Source of the DNA: Phenylobacterium sp.
GTDB taxonomy: Bacteria; Pseudomonadota; Alphaproteobacteria; Caulobacterales; Caulobacteraceae
Direction of reading: 5' to 3'
Assembly (NCBI RefSeq): GCF_030681155.1
Contig: NZ_JAUXXE010000030.1
Location: forward strand, 186,001-250,000
Length of the DNA: 64,000 bases
Part shown: positions 34,488 to 41,978 of the stretch, piece after piece
Layout: the number at the start of each line of letters is the position of its first letter
Numbering within the stretch: position 1 is the stretch's first letter
Program-made: the position numbers and the translations under genes
Notes under the pieces: model-generated
Database searches by the model: none
What the model saw: the letters and a program-made list of their open reading frames with translations, nothing else
What the model was told of the DNA's origin: nothing

Positions 34488-35522
34488 TCAGAATTGGATT
34501 TTGACGTTGGGGACTGACCCGGCCTTGATCGCCTTCACGATCTCGCGGGCCTGATCCTCGGTGACGCCCAAGCCCATGATCGCCAGCTTGGCGGCGGCCA
34601 TGGTCTTGGAAACGTGGGCTCGGCTCCGCTCCCGCTTGGCGGTCTCTTCCGCCTCGGCGGCATCAGCAGCGGCCTTGTCGTCGGCGATCTTCTGGAGCCG
34701 GTCGAGTTCGGCCTGATGGGCGGCGGCTTGGTCGTCCAGGGCGTTCTGGGCTAGTCGCGCGGCCTCGGCCGTGGCGTCCTCAGCAGCCTTGCGGGCAATC
34801 TCGTCCTCACGCGCCTTGGCCGCGAGGGCATCAGCCGCCTCCTTCTCCTTGGCTTCGGCGGCTTCATTGGCGAGGCGGTCTTGCTCTTCACGCGCCGCAG
34901 ACTCCGCGCGCAGCCGGTCCAGTTCGGCGCGGTCGGCTTCGGCCTGGATCAAGCGGCCATGGGCGGCGCGCAGGACTTCGACCGTCTGCTGGCGAGTGGC
35001 CTCGGCGCGCTCAAGGCTGTCGCCGAAGGTCTCGGCGTCCAGGGAAGCCCCTTCGTAGGTCGCCAGCCGCTCGGCCACGCCTTCCGACGTGTCGTCGTTT
35101 AGGATGACCACGGCGCGCTCGGCAGCGGCGAACCAGTTCGCGACCTTCTCGACGCGATCCTTCTCCGCCTCTTCCCACTCGGTCAGGGGCTTGCGGGCCT
35201 CGTCTTCCATCTGCTCAAGGCGCGCCTTGATCACCCGCCCCGAGGCGTTGACCGCGTCCGTCTGCTTGCGCCACGCCTCGGTCTTCTCCTTTCGCGCGGC
35301 CTCCACCGCCGTCCTGGTCTTGGTGACCTTGAAGGCGAGGGACTTGATCGCGGCGCGACCGGTGGCGGTGCTGAGGTCGGGCACGAAGGCGTCGATCTCC
35401 GCCCGGATGCGCGCAAAGAGGGCTTCGGCCTCGTTGGCGCTGGTCAGGACCGCCAACGGCGTCTGCTCGACGATGAAGGAGACGGCGGTCTCTTCGGCCA
35501 CAATGGGGCTATGCGCGTTCAT
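34488..35522 (-). CDS. Coiled-coil phage protein of the recombination operon
   Basis: The 344-residue protein has a long Ala/Glu/Lys-rich coiled coil (about residues 180-300). The C-terminal block GVTEDQAREIVKAIKAGSVP recurs in proteins next to annealase genes in many phages. No enzymatic motif is visible. It lies 7 bp upstream of the ERF gene, suggesting a role with it. Confidence 0.7.
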   Translation of the reverse strand: MNAHSPIVAEETAVSFIVEQTPLAVLTSANEAEALFARIRAEIDAFVPDLSTATGRAAIKSLAFKVTKTRTAVEAARKEKTEAWRKQTDAVNASGRVIKARLEQMEDEARKPLTEWEEAEKDRVEKVANWFAAAERAVVILNDDTSEGVAERLATYEGASLDAETFGDSLERAEATRQQTVEVLRAAHGRLIQAEADRAELDRLRAESAAREEQDRLANEAAEAKEKEAADALAAKAREDEIARKAAEDATAEAARLAQNALDDQAAAHQAELDRLQKIADDKAAADAAEAEETAKRERSRAHVSKTMAAAKLAIMGLGVTEDQAREIVKAIKAGSVPNVKIQF

Positions 35523-35656
35523 GGGGCTTCCCCAGTGATGACGTGAAGGACGACCTGGAGGGCAAAGCCGAGCGCGACCATGCCAAGCGTCCAGGCGATG
35601 AAGTTGGCGATCCGGCGCGAACGGCGGATGGGAGGGGGCGGGGGCTGTACGATCAT
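35519..35656 (-). CDS. 45-residue membrane peptide
   Basis: It starts MIVQPPPPPIRRSRR and then has one hydrophobic span (FIAWTLGMVALGFALQVVLHV). ATGA overlaps link it to the genes on both sides, so ATG 35656 is preferred over the longer reading to 35809. Function unknown. Confidence 0.6.
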   Translation of the reverse strand: MIVQPPPPPIRRSRRIANFIAWTLGMVALGFALQVVLHVITGEAP

Positions 35657-35739
35657 CGCGCGCCGACCGATTGGAGGACGGCTGCGACCGAGAAGGTTAC
35701 GGTCGCGAGGAAGGCCAGCTTGGCGAGAAAGAGGGTCAT
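35653..35739 (-). CDS. 28-residue hydrophobic micropeptide
   Basis: ATG 35739 overlaps the stop of the preceding gene and its TGA overlaps the start of the next (ATGA at both ends). The product is almost entirely one hydrophobic span (MTLFLAKLAFLATVTFSVAA start). It is too short for most gene callers, but the two-sided coupling makes translation likely. Confidence 0.5.
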   Translation of the reverse strand: MTLFLAKLAFLATVTFSVAAVLQSVGAR

Positions 35740-36047
35740 TCGCGAACCTCCGAGACTTCGACGCCGTAGACGGCGAGACCCAACGCTTCGCTGAAATCGA
35801 CGCCGCCAAGCAGGCAGGCGATCACACGGCTGCCGATGGGGCAGGTCGATCCAATCAGGCCGTACTTGGAGACCTCATCGAAGAACTTCGGCTGATCTAC
35901 GTTCAGGGCGATGGTGCGCTTGGTCGTTCGCCCACGCCCGCGCGAACCGTCTGAATTGCAGGGCGCGGTGTGTTGGTGATGGCCGCCGCAATGCTCACAG
36001 AGGGCAGGCGGCCGGCGTTCGTCTTTTGCGTAGTTGAGGACCATCAC
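35736..36047 (-). CDS. Hypothetical zinc-finger-like phage protein
   Basis: The 103-residue protein has CEHCGGHHQHTAPC near residues 17-30, a probable small zinc site, and a later SKYGLIGSTCPIGSRV. The overall family is not recognised. It is coupled by ATGA to both neighbours of the leftward operon. Confidence 0.55.
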   Translation of the reverse strand: MMVLNYAKDERRPPALCEHCGGHHQHTAPCNSDGSRGRGRTTKRTIALNVDQPKFFDEVSKYGLIGSTCPIGSRVIACLLGGVDFSEALGLAVYGVEVSEVRE

Positions 36048-36274
36048 CGACGCCCCCGCTCAAACGACAGACCAGCGTTGTATGCGGCCTGATCCAAGAA
36101 CCAGGGGTCGAGGCCGTTGGGCGCGATCTGCTCCAACTTGTCGGCGATGCGCTTCAGGCTGACTGCGATAGAGGCCATCAGAACCGTCTCGCAAGCCGTG
36201 CCCATGGTGGCGACGGCTGACGGTTCGAGGTTCTGGTCGAGCGCCAGCGGATCGGGGTGTGGTCCGGACATCAC
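36044..36274 (-). CDS. Hypothetical phage protein (76 residues)
   Basis: The 76-residue protein has a helical middle (SIAVSLKRIADKLEQIA) of the type seen in small phage early proteins. ATGA overlaps on both sides support it. Function unknown. Confidence 0.55.
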   Translation of the reverse strand: MMSGPHPDPLALDQNLEPSAVATMGTACETVLMASIAVSLKRIADKLEQIAPNGLDPWFLDQAAYNAGLSFERGRR

Positions 36275-36708
36275 GCGGCCTCCGCGACTGGGGCCATGAG
36301 GATGTCCGCCAGGGCCTGACGAGCTTCGCGACCGTCAGGGCCGGGGACATTGTTCAGAGCGGAGAGGGCGCAGCCGACCTCCGCCGCGCAGGCGGGGCGA
36401 TCCAGGCGGAAGAACCCACGATGGTAGGCGCCCAGCGCGCGGGTGGCCTCAGCGACGTAGCCGCCAGCCTTCCCGATGTTGATGACCGCCGAATAGAACC
36501 GGCCCTGAGGCGAGGCGGTGAAGGTCTTCTGACGGGCGAGGGAAGCCTCCGCTGCGGCGATGTGATCGCGCGGCGAGCGGGGAGCCGGCGGCTCAAGAAC
36601 GTCAGCGTTGGCGCGGTAGTGAGCCTCGCGCGCGGCGTCTTTCGAAGCCTCGACCGCAAGGTGCGGCGCGAGCTCGGGGCGGATCGAAGTAATCTGGGCG
36701 GTGGACAT
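36271..36708 (-). CDS. First gene of the leftward early operon, hypothetical
   Basis: The 145-residue, Ala-rich helical protein has no recognised domain. It is the promoter-proximal gene: its start lies 24 bp from the operator at 36733-36749. In lambda this position holds N or other early functions; no similarity to those is seen. Confidence 0.6.
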   Translation of the reverse strand: MSTAQITSIRPELAPHLAVEASKDAAREAHYRANADVLEPPAPRSPRDHIAAAEASLARQKTFTASPQGRFYSAVINIGKAGGYVAEATRALGAYHRGFFRLDRPACAAEVGCALSALNNVPGPDGREARQALADILMAPVAEAA

Positions 36709-36732
36709 GGTGTCTCTCCGGGTGTGGAGATA

Positions 36733-36749
36733 CGGTATGAAACATACCC
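36733..36749 (-). promoter_or_regulatory. Operator OL1 overlapping the leftward promoter
   Basis: On the minus strand this reads GGGTATGTTTCATACCG, five bases after a CTTGACC -35-like element (36755-36760 region). It matches the GGGTAT-N5-ATACCC operator at 41643, which has the same placement relative to its own CTTGAC. A -10-like TACCGT overlaps its end. It should let the S24 repressor close the leftward operon. Confidence 0.65.
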
Positions 36750-36767
36750 AAATGGGTCAAGCGGAAA

Positions 36768-36784
36768 AGGTAGGAAAAATACCC
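36768..36784 (-). promoter_or_regulatory. Operator OL2
   Basis: On the minus strand this reads GGGTATTTTTCCTACCT, a variant of the same operator with a changed right half. Its centre is 35 bp from that of OL1, and it lies just upstream of the -35 element. The right-hand pair at 41608 and 41643 has the same 35-bp spacing and a similar variant half. Confidence 0.6.
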
Positions 36785-36887
36785 AGATCGAAATTGATGA
36801 TCGCTATTGTCGCACCTCGGCCTGCGGCGCGAGTGGACAGGCCTGCCATCGAGCGCGACGGTGGAGCATCGAGCGGGGCAGAGGCCG

Positions 36888-37039
36888 ATGAACGAGCGAT
36901 ACGCCATCGAGCAGGACAGGGAAGGGTGGATGGTGTTCGACATCTTCACGGTTCAGCCGGTCGTGATCGTGAACGTCCTGAAGGTCGTTTGGAGATACAA
37001 GCCGCGAATCACCTGGCCGAGCTGCTGCTTGGGCTTTGA
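36888..37039 (+). pseudogene. Frameshifted small protein (about 50 residues)
   Basis: After an AGAGG site, ATG 36888 opens a protein starting MNERYAIEQDREGWMVFDIF, a pattern seen in small proteins of Caulobacterales. At about 36981-36985 the reading shifts: a neighbouring frame continues GRLEIQAANHLAELLLGL to a stop at 37037-37039. One added base near 36983 would rejoin them into one 50-residue protein. It may be a real mutation or a sequencing error. It lies between the left operators and the cargo genes. Confidence 0.5.
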
Positions 37040-37196
37040 TGGCTCTGGCGGCCTCGCATGGCTCTTCGGCCCGGGAGTTACCGCCAGTCTAACCTCCATC
37101 TCGCCAAGAAGGCGAAGCTTGTTGACCTCACGCCCTACGTGCCGTTGATTGAATATGCGCGGTGGAAAGCGCGCCATTCTCTTGGGGCAGTGAGAC

Positions 37197-38720
37197 GTGA
37201 AGGCAGTAACATTTTCCGACGGCGCGATGCCGTTGGTGTCGGTGAATGGCGGGGGCCGACGCGTACTGATCGTTGACCTGAACAATTTCTCTACGTTCCC
37301 GACCCTTGCGGTCGGCATAATTGTCGCGGCTCTTCGAAATTCAGGAAACGCAGTCAAATTGATCTCACCCTTGGCGAACGACGTGCCGGCGGCGGAGCGA
37401 GAACATGCAGAGACTATTGTCGACCACTATCAACGCAGGCTTCATCTGAGCACCCTGGCGCCGGCGCGCGGCATTCGGGACGCCGCGCGCTCGCTGCGTT
37501 CGTGGTGGCGGGAGCGACCACATCCCCGGGTGGTCGCGGAGACGGTTCTGGCGCTCGAGGAGCAGCCGGACGTACTATTGCTTTCGGCCTACCTGCAACA
37601 TTTTCCCACGGTCCAGGCCTTGGGCCGTGTTGCCGCGCGTCGAGGCATCCCGCTTATTCTGGGGGGGCCGATGTTCAACTTGCCCAATACAGCGTCGGCT
37701 TGGCGCGCCATACCTGGGCTGACGGCGATCGTGGGCGCCGAGGTCGATCTCAACATCTCGGAGATCGTAGAGGCCGCGTGCAATGGGGATGACCTGACAG
37801 CGTTTCCCGGGGTCACACTACCGAACGGGATGCAGTCAAAGGCTGCGCCTCCGCTACGGGCGCTTGATCTGACACCGCTCCCCGACTTCACGGATTTTCC
37901 GTGGGATCGGTATCGGATGCATGTCATTCCGTTGATGGCTTCTCGAGGTTGCCAATGGAACAAGTGCAATTTCTGCAGCGACATTATTTCGGCCAGCGGA
38001 CGGACCTACCGTAATCGCAGTGTAGAAAGCGTCCTTCATGAGATGCGGGAACAGTCCCGTCGCCACCGATCCAAGGACTTCATCTTTCTCGACTTGAAGC
38101 TGAACTCCAATCCAAATCTGCTGCGCGGCATCGTTGAGAACGTTCAATCGAATATTCGCGGAGCTCAGTGGATCGGCACGGTCCACGTCGATGAACGGGC
38201 AGACAACGGACTGTCACGTCGCGAGCTGAAGCTTGCGGTGGCAGCAGGCATGCGACGGATCAGCTTCGGACTCGAAAGCGGCAGCCAGCGCCTTTTGGAT
38301 GCCATGAGCAAGGGGTCCACCGTCGAAGGCAATTCTGAGTTTATAAGGAATGCCTTCGATGTCGGATTGAGCGTCCGTTGCACGATGTTCAAGGGTTATC
38401 CTGGTGAGACTGCGGCCGATCTGGAGCTGAGCGCTGACTTCCTGGAGAGGCATCTGCCCTATATTGACCGCGTTCGCTTCAACGACTTCACGTTGCTGGA
38501 CGGTACGGAGCTGAGCGACCAAATCCACGCGAACCCTGAGGCATTTCCCAATTTCAGCGTGTCTCAAGCCCGGCCGCGTCGAGCACAGTCGCTCTATGTG
38601 AATCGCGGCGGAAATGGGGCGGCGTATCGGCATGCCAAGTCTCGCGTTCTTCGCGCGGTTTTCGAAATCAACCGTCGAAAGATCCGATCGTCAGCACGAG
38701 TGTTCGACGGATTGATGTAG
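37197..38720 (+). CDS. B12-binding-domain radical SAM protein (prophage cargo gene 1)
   Basis: In 507 residues, the N-terminal Rossmann-like domain (about 20-195) has the shape of a cobalamin-binding domain (PDVLLLSAYLQHFP, GIPLILGGPMF). The radical SAM core begins at ASRGCQWNKCNFCSD: Cys252, Cys257 and Cys260 form a CX4CX2C cluster site, a variant seen in some B12-type families rather than classic CX3CX2C. FGLESGSQRLLDAMSKG follows. The reaction is unknown; methyl transfer or C-C bond chemistry are typical. GTG 37197 (GGGGCAGTGAG upstream) is chosen, with ATG 37227 possible. Its stop directly abuts the NOS start, and the region is visibly less GC-rich than the rest. Confidence 0.85.
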   Translation: MKAVTFSDGAMPLVSVNGGGRRVLIVDLNNFSTFPTLAVGIIVAALRNSGNAVKLISPLANDVPAAEREHAETIVDHYQRRLHLSTLAPARGIRDAARSLRSWWRERPHPRVVAETVLALEEQPDVLLLSAYLQHFPTVQALGRVAARRGIPLILGGPMFNLPNTASAWRAIPGLTAIVGAEVDLNISEIVEAACNGDDLTAFPGVTLPNGMQSKAAPPLRALDLTPLPDFTDFPWDRYRMHVIPLMASRGCQWNKCNFCSDIISASGRTYRNRSVESVLHEMREQSRRHRSKDFIFLDLKLNSNPNLLRGIVENVQSNIRGAQWIGTVHVDERADNGLSRRELKLAVAAGMRRISFGLESGSQRLLDAMSKGSTVEGNSEFIRNAFDVGLSVRCTMFKGYPGETAADLELSADFLERHLPYIDRVRFNDFTLLDGTELSDQIHANPEAFPNFSVSQARPRRAQSLYVNRGGNGAAYRHAKSRVLRAVFEINRRKIRSSARVFDGLM

Positions 38721-39980
38721 ATGAGCGCGGTACTCGTAGACACGCGGGCGAACTCGGATCCTTTGAGACGACGTTTGCGCCGGCTCACGCTCGGTGAGCG
38801 CGTGGAAGAGGCGAGGGATTTTATCGACCTGTTCGGTCGCGAGCAGGGTCTGCCCAGAGAACAAGTCCGAAATAGGCGCGCCGCGGTCATAAGCCAGCTG
38901 CGCCGTCAGGGTTGGTATGAGCACACATCAGAAGAGCTAGCTTTCGGCGCGCGCGTCGCCTGGCGAAATTCGGCGCAATGTGTGGGCCGAATTTTCTGGA
39001 AGTCGTTGGAAGTCATTGATTGCCGGGCAGTCACCGAGCCGTCGGCTATCGCGGGTGAGCTCGTTTCATATCTGCAACAAAGTCACCAGGAAGCACCCGT
39101 CCGATCGAAGATGTTGATCTTCGCTCCGATGCGAGGGGACGAGCTGAGCTCTTACATCGAAAACCCGCAGCTAATTCAATACGCAGGTCACCTCAGCGCC
39201 GACGGAGCGATCCTAGGAGATCTGGCCAATGTAGAGTTTACGCGGATTGTTAAGAGCCTTGGCTGGTCGGCGCCGAATCCCGTCGGCGCATTCGATGTTC
39301 TCCCCCTTGTGATCCGGGACCCATTGGGCCGCCGCCATCTCTTCGAGTTGCCCCCTGACTGCTTCCGGGAAGTTCCACTCACTCATCCCGATAGGCTTCA
39401 ATTCAATAGCCTGGGGCTGAAATGGTACGCGATCCCATTTGTCAGCGACATGATTCTGACCATTGGCGGGATGGATTACCCCTGCTCGCCGTTCAACGGC
39501 TTTTACATGGCTACAGAAATCGCCTGCAGAAACCTCGTGGACGAGTTTCGTTACAACCTGCTGGAGCGAGTAGCAGAAGCTCTTGAAATCCAGCGCCACA
39601 GGCCTCTCTGGCAGGACGAAACCCTCACTGAGCTGAGCCGGGCAGTACTCTCTTCATTCCGGACCGCAGGCATCAGCGTCTGTGATCACCATGAAGCCAG
39701 TGAGTGGTTCGTGACCTTTGCGCAGTCGGAGCAGGCAGCCGGCCGGTCGCTGTCCGCAGAATGGACTTGGATTGTCCCACCCCACGGTGGCGCAGCCTGC
39801 CCAACGTTCCATATGCCGATGATCAACCGCAACACAGTTCCCAATTTCTACCGGTCCCGCGTGACGGATGGCGCCTCGCTGCGGGTTGACCGCTCGGTCG
39901 AGCTCGAAACCCCAATTCAAAGGCGGTGGCGAAGCGTCCGGCGGCGTGTGCGCAAGTGGCGGCTGGAGCATTCACGATGA
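38721..39980 (+). CDS. nos: Nitric oxide synthase oxygenase (stand-alone; prophage cargo gene 2)
   Basis: The 419-residue protein has every NOS oxygenase landmark. The heme-thiolate Cys87 lies in AWRNSAQCVGRIFW. PFNGFYMATEI carries the Glu266 expected to bind the substrate Arg guanidinium, followed by RNLVDEFRYNLLERVAE and RPLWQDETLTEL. DHHEASEWF, EWTWIVPPHGG and TFHMPM form the pterin and dimer side. There is no reductase domain, as in bacterial NOS, so host flavodoxin or similar must supply electrons. It should convert L-arginine to citrulline and NO. The usual Trp of FNGWYM is Phe here. It starts on the base after the radical SAM stop and is followed after 13 bp by a GT2 gene. Confidence 0.92.
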   Translation: MSAVLVDTRANSDPLRRRLRRLTLGERVEEARDFIDLFGREQGLPREQVRNRRAAVISQLRRQGWYEHTSEELAFGARVAWRNSAQCVGRIFWKSLEVIDCRAVTEPSAIAGELVSYLQQSHQEAPVRSKMLIFAPMRGDELSSYIENPQLIQYAGHLSADGAILGDLANVEFTRIVKSLGWSAPNPVGAFDVLPLVIRDPLGRRHLFELPPDCFREVPLTHPDRLQFNSLGLKWYAIPFVSDMILTIGGMDYPCSPFNGFYMATEIACRNLVDEFRYNLLERVAEALEIQRHRPLWQDETLTELSRAVLSSFRTAGISVCDHHEASEWFVTFAQSEQAAGRSLSAEWTWIVPPHGGAACPTFHMPMINRNTVPNFYRSRVTDGASLRVDRSVELETPIQRRWRSVRRRVRKWRLEHSR

Positions 39981-39993
39981 CGAGGTGCGACTA

Positions 39994-40905
39994 ATGACCC
40001 AATCCACGCGAGTTTCCAGAACATCGCCGCCCGATCTCGACATTGTCATTCCGGCGCGCGGCGAAGTTGAAACGCTTCGAAAGTGCCTAAGTTCGGTCAT
40101 AGAGGATGCCCAGGGCTGCAACATCCAGGTCATCGTCGTCGCGAACGGTCCGGAGCGTGCGCGCAGTCTAGAAATTGTCGCCGAGCTTACAGCGCTGGCG
40201 ACTGCTCGCGGGGTCCAGCTGTTGGCACTCGCCGAAGAAAGGCCCGGTAAGGCGAATGCACTTAACAGGGGTGACGCCTACCGGCGCGGTGGTCCGGTCC
40301 TCTATCTCGACGCTGACATTCGGTTCCTGCCGGACAGCTTGCCCAGTCTGTGTGAATATCTCAACGCACACGACACCCCCCGCTTGGTGGCGCCCCCCCG
40401 CAAGATTGCGCGAAGCCCGAGCTTCGTAACCCGGCACTTCGCGAGAGTTTGGGCCACCTTGCCGGCCGTGGCACAGGAGGTGGTAGCCGTCGGGTGCTAC
40501 GCCGTGAACAGCCAGGGTCGAATGCGATGGGCAGAATTTCCTAACCTACTCAATGACGACGCTTTTGTGAGGTCACGCTTCGCTCCGACGGAACGCCAGC
40601 TCCTCTCCAGGGGAGGAGCCTTGCAGGAACTGCCGCAGGGCCCCGCGCTGTTAAGCACCCTGCGCCGTTGGCGTGAGGGAAACTTGCAGCTAAGGGACAT
40701 CGCAGCCCCCGACGCACTGCCCGAAGGGGATCGCTACGGTAGTGCGCCAGACGCTGGCATGAAACGCAATATGCTCCATGTGTTGCGTCACCCAAGCCTC
40801 TGGGTTTCGATGCCGATTTTTCTTTGGGCGACCTTCGCTTCTCGGCGTGCAGGTCGGACACTCTCACCCCAGACCGACTGGCTGCCTGCCCGATCGTTAG
40901 ATTAG
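39994..40905 (+). CDS. GT2-family glycosyltransferase (prophage cargo gene 3)
   Basis: The 303-residue protein has the GT-A start LDIVIPARGEVETLRKCLSS, then ANGPERA, PGKANALNRG and the metal-binding DAD (residues 106-108) in LYLDADIRF. LLNDDAFVRS follows, and a hydrophobic C-terminal stretch (SMPIFLWATF) may touch the membrane. ATG 39994 is set by GAGGTG six bases upstream. It probably transfers a sugar to a lipid, polysaccharide or small molecule. As last gene of the cassette it runs convergent into the repressor gene. Confidence 0.85.
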   Translation: MTQSTRVSRTSPPDLDIVIPARGEVETLRKCLSSVIEDAQGCNIQVIVVANGPERARSLEIVAELTALATARGVQLLALAEERPGKANALNRGDAYRRGGPVLYLDADIRFLPDSLPSLCEYLNAHDTPRLVAPPRKIARSPSFVTRHFARVWATLPAVAQEVVAVGCYAVNSQGRMRWAEFPNLLNDDAFVRSRFAPTERQLLSRGGALQELPQGPALLSTLRRWREGNLQLRDIAAPDALPEGDRYGSAPDAGMKRNMLHVLRHPSLWVSMPIFLWATFASRRAGRTLSPQTDWLPARSLD

Positions 40906-40942
40906 GCCAAAGGCAACCTAGTGTCGAAGGCGGTGAGGACCG

Positions 40943-41584
40943 CTAGACGTCGATGATCACCTTCCGTACCCGGCCGATCACAGACCACTTGTCGGTCGGC
41001 TTGATGAAGTGCGGCTCGTGGGCGGGGTTCAGCGACTCGGGATCAAGGCGGATCGGATCCTCGCCATACCGTTTGAAGGTCGTCTTGCCGCGAAGGCTGA
41101 AGATGTAGCGCCGACCACGAACAAGATCGATCTCCTGCCGGTTTACGATCAGCAGCGCGTTTTCTGGAGCAAGGCGGTCCATTGAGTCGCCGCGCACGCG
41201 GGTAGCAAAGAACTCTCCTGCCCCCAGATCGCTGATGTCGAGCGTCTCGGTCCCGGCCGGGATCTGGCTGCCCGGTTCGTCAAGCGCGCCTGCTGACACC
41301 CACGAGATGACCGGCACGGACTGGATGTCCTCAGGTGATCGCGGTGACTGCTGCCGGGCCGCGACCATGGCGCCCGCTCCGTCGTAGAGCCACTCCGCCC
41401 TGACACCGAACGCCTTCGCGTATGTCTTTGCCTGATCGAACGAGAAGGGCGCATTGCCGTTCTCGTTGCTCTTGTACGTGTTGCGGTTCCAGCTCGGAAA
41501 CCGCTCGTACACGTCACGTTGGCGCTCCAGCCCGGCGTGCAGCCGTGCCTCGCGCAAGCGATTGTGTCGTTCCCCCGTAGTCAT
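40943..41584 (-). CDS. LexA-like phage repressor (HTH + S24 peptidase)
   Basis: In 213 residues there is an N-terminal HTH (FSFDQAKTYAKAFGVRAEWL) and a C-terminal S24 domain. The self-cleavage site Ala98-Gly99 lies in WVSAGALDE, with Ser134 in RGDSMDRL and Lys171 in TTFKRYG, 37 residues apart as in LexA. RecA activation would cause cleavage and induce the prophage. ATG 41584 is used, since the frame upstream to 42052 is a shadow. Its start and the Cro-like start flank the operators. Confidence 0.9.
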   Translation of the reverse strand: MTTGERHNRLREARLHAGLERQRDVYERFPSWNRNTYKSNENGNAPFSFDQAKTYAKAFGVRAEWLYDGAGAMVAARQQSPRSPEDIQSVPVISWVSAGALDEPGSQIPAGTETLDISDLGAGEFFATRVRGDSMDRLAPENALLIVNRQEIDLVRGRRYIFSLRGKTTFKRYGEDPIRLDPESLNPAHEPHFIKPTDKWSVIGRVRKVIIDV

Positions 41585-41607
41585 GTGGTGGAGGCTATCG
41601 ACCCGTC

Positions 41608-41624
41608 GGGTATAAAACCTGCCA
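41608..41624 (+). promoter_or_regulatory. Operator OR2
   Basis: GGGTATAAAACCTGCCA keeps the left half and a changed right half, similar to OL2 (right half CCTACC). Its centre is 35 bp from that of OR1. It lies just upstream of the CTTGACG -35-like element (41630-41636) and close to the repressor start. Confidence 0.55.
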
Positions 41625-41642
41625 AAGTGCTTGACGGGAGAT

Positions 41643-41659
41643 GGGTATATTAAATACCC
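41643..41659 (+). promoter_or_regulatory. Operator OR1 between repressor and Cro-like genes
   Basis: GGGTAT-ATTAA-ATACCC is a perfect 6-bp-arm palindrome six bases after the CTTGACG element. It overlaps the -10 region of the rightward promoter, 10 bp before the Cro-like ATG. This is the switch position of lambdoid phages. Confidence 0.7.
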
Positions 41660-41668
41660 TTTGTCATC

Positions 41669-41872
41669 ATGCGAAGCCATCAGCAGATCATCACAGACGC
41701 AAACGGCCCTTCGGCGGTGGCGCGCATCGTCGGCGCCGAAGCCGGGACCGCGAAGCAGTGGCGTCGCAATGACAGCATCCCCGCCGCGTATTGGGCGGCA
41801 ATGGCGGATGCTGGCTTGGCGACGCTGGAAGAGCTTGCTGTGGCTGCCGCCTCCAAGCGCGAGGCTGCCTGA
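41669..41872 (+). CDS. Cro/YdaS-like antirepressor
   Basis: The 67-residue protein has a helix-turn-helix (GPSAVARIVGAEAGTAKQWR) and PAAYWAAMADAGLATLEEL, the pattern of Cro-like YdaS proteins found in temperate phages. It is divergent from the repressor and first in the rightward operon. It should compete for the same operators and favour lytic growth. Confidence 0.75.
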   Translation: MRSHQQIITDANGPSAVARIVGAEAGTAKQWRRNDSIPAAYWAAMADAGLATLEELAVAAASKREAA

Positions 41873-41946
41873 GCCATGGGGCAGGGGGCTTTCACTATTC
41901 AGACCCACGCGCGGGGCGCTCTCCCCCCGACGTTGCCCGCGCGTGC

Positions 41947-41978
41947 GACGGGAGGTCGCTTCACGGCGGCCTCCCGTC
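41947..41978. other. 9-bp-arm hairpin downstream of the Cro-like gene
   Basis: GACGGGAGG (41947-41955) pairs with CCTCCCGTC (41970-41978) across a 14-base loop. No T-run follows. It is one of several structures in 41,873-42,384 and may act as an early terminator or RNA signal. Confidence 0.4.

Noticed and set aside
36701..37039. 112-codon plus-strand frame over the left operators
   Set aside because: It would start inside or before the operators and is Arg/Ala-rich. Only its last 18 codons appear real, as part of the frameshifted small gene.
37058..37276. 72-codon plus-strand frame before the radical SAM gene
   Set aside because: Its first 50 codons look passable, but it overlaps the radical SAM start, has no ribosome binding site and no family; too weak to list as a gene.
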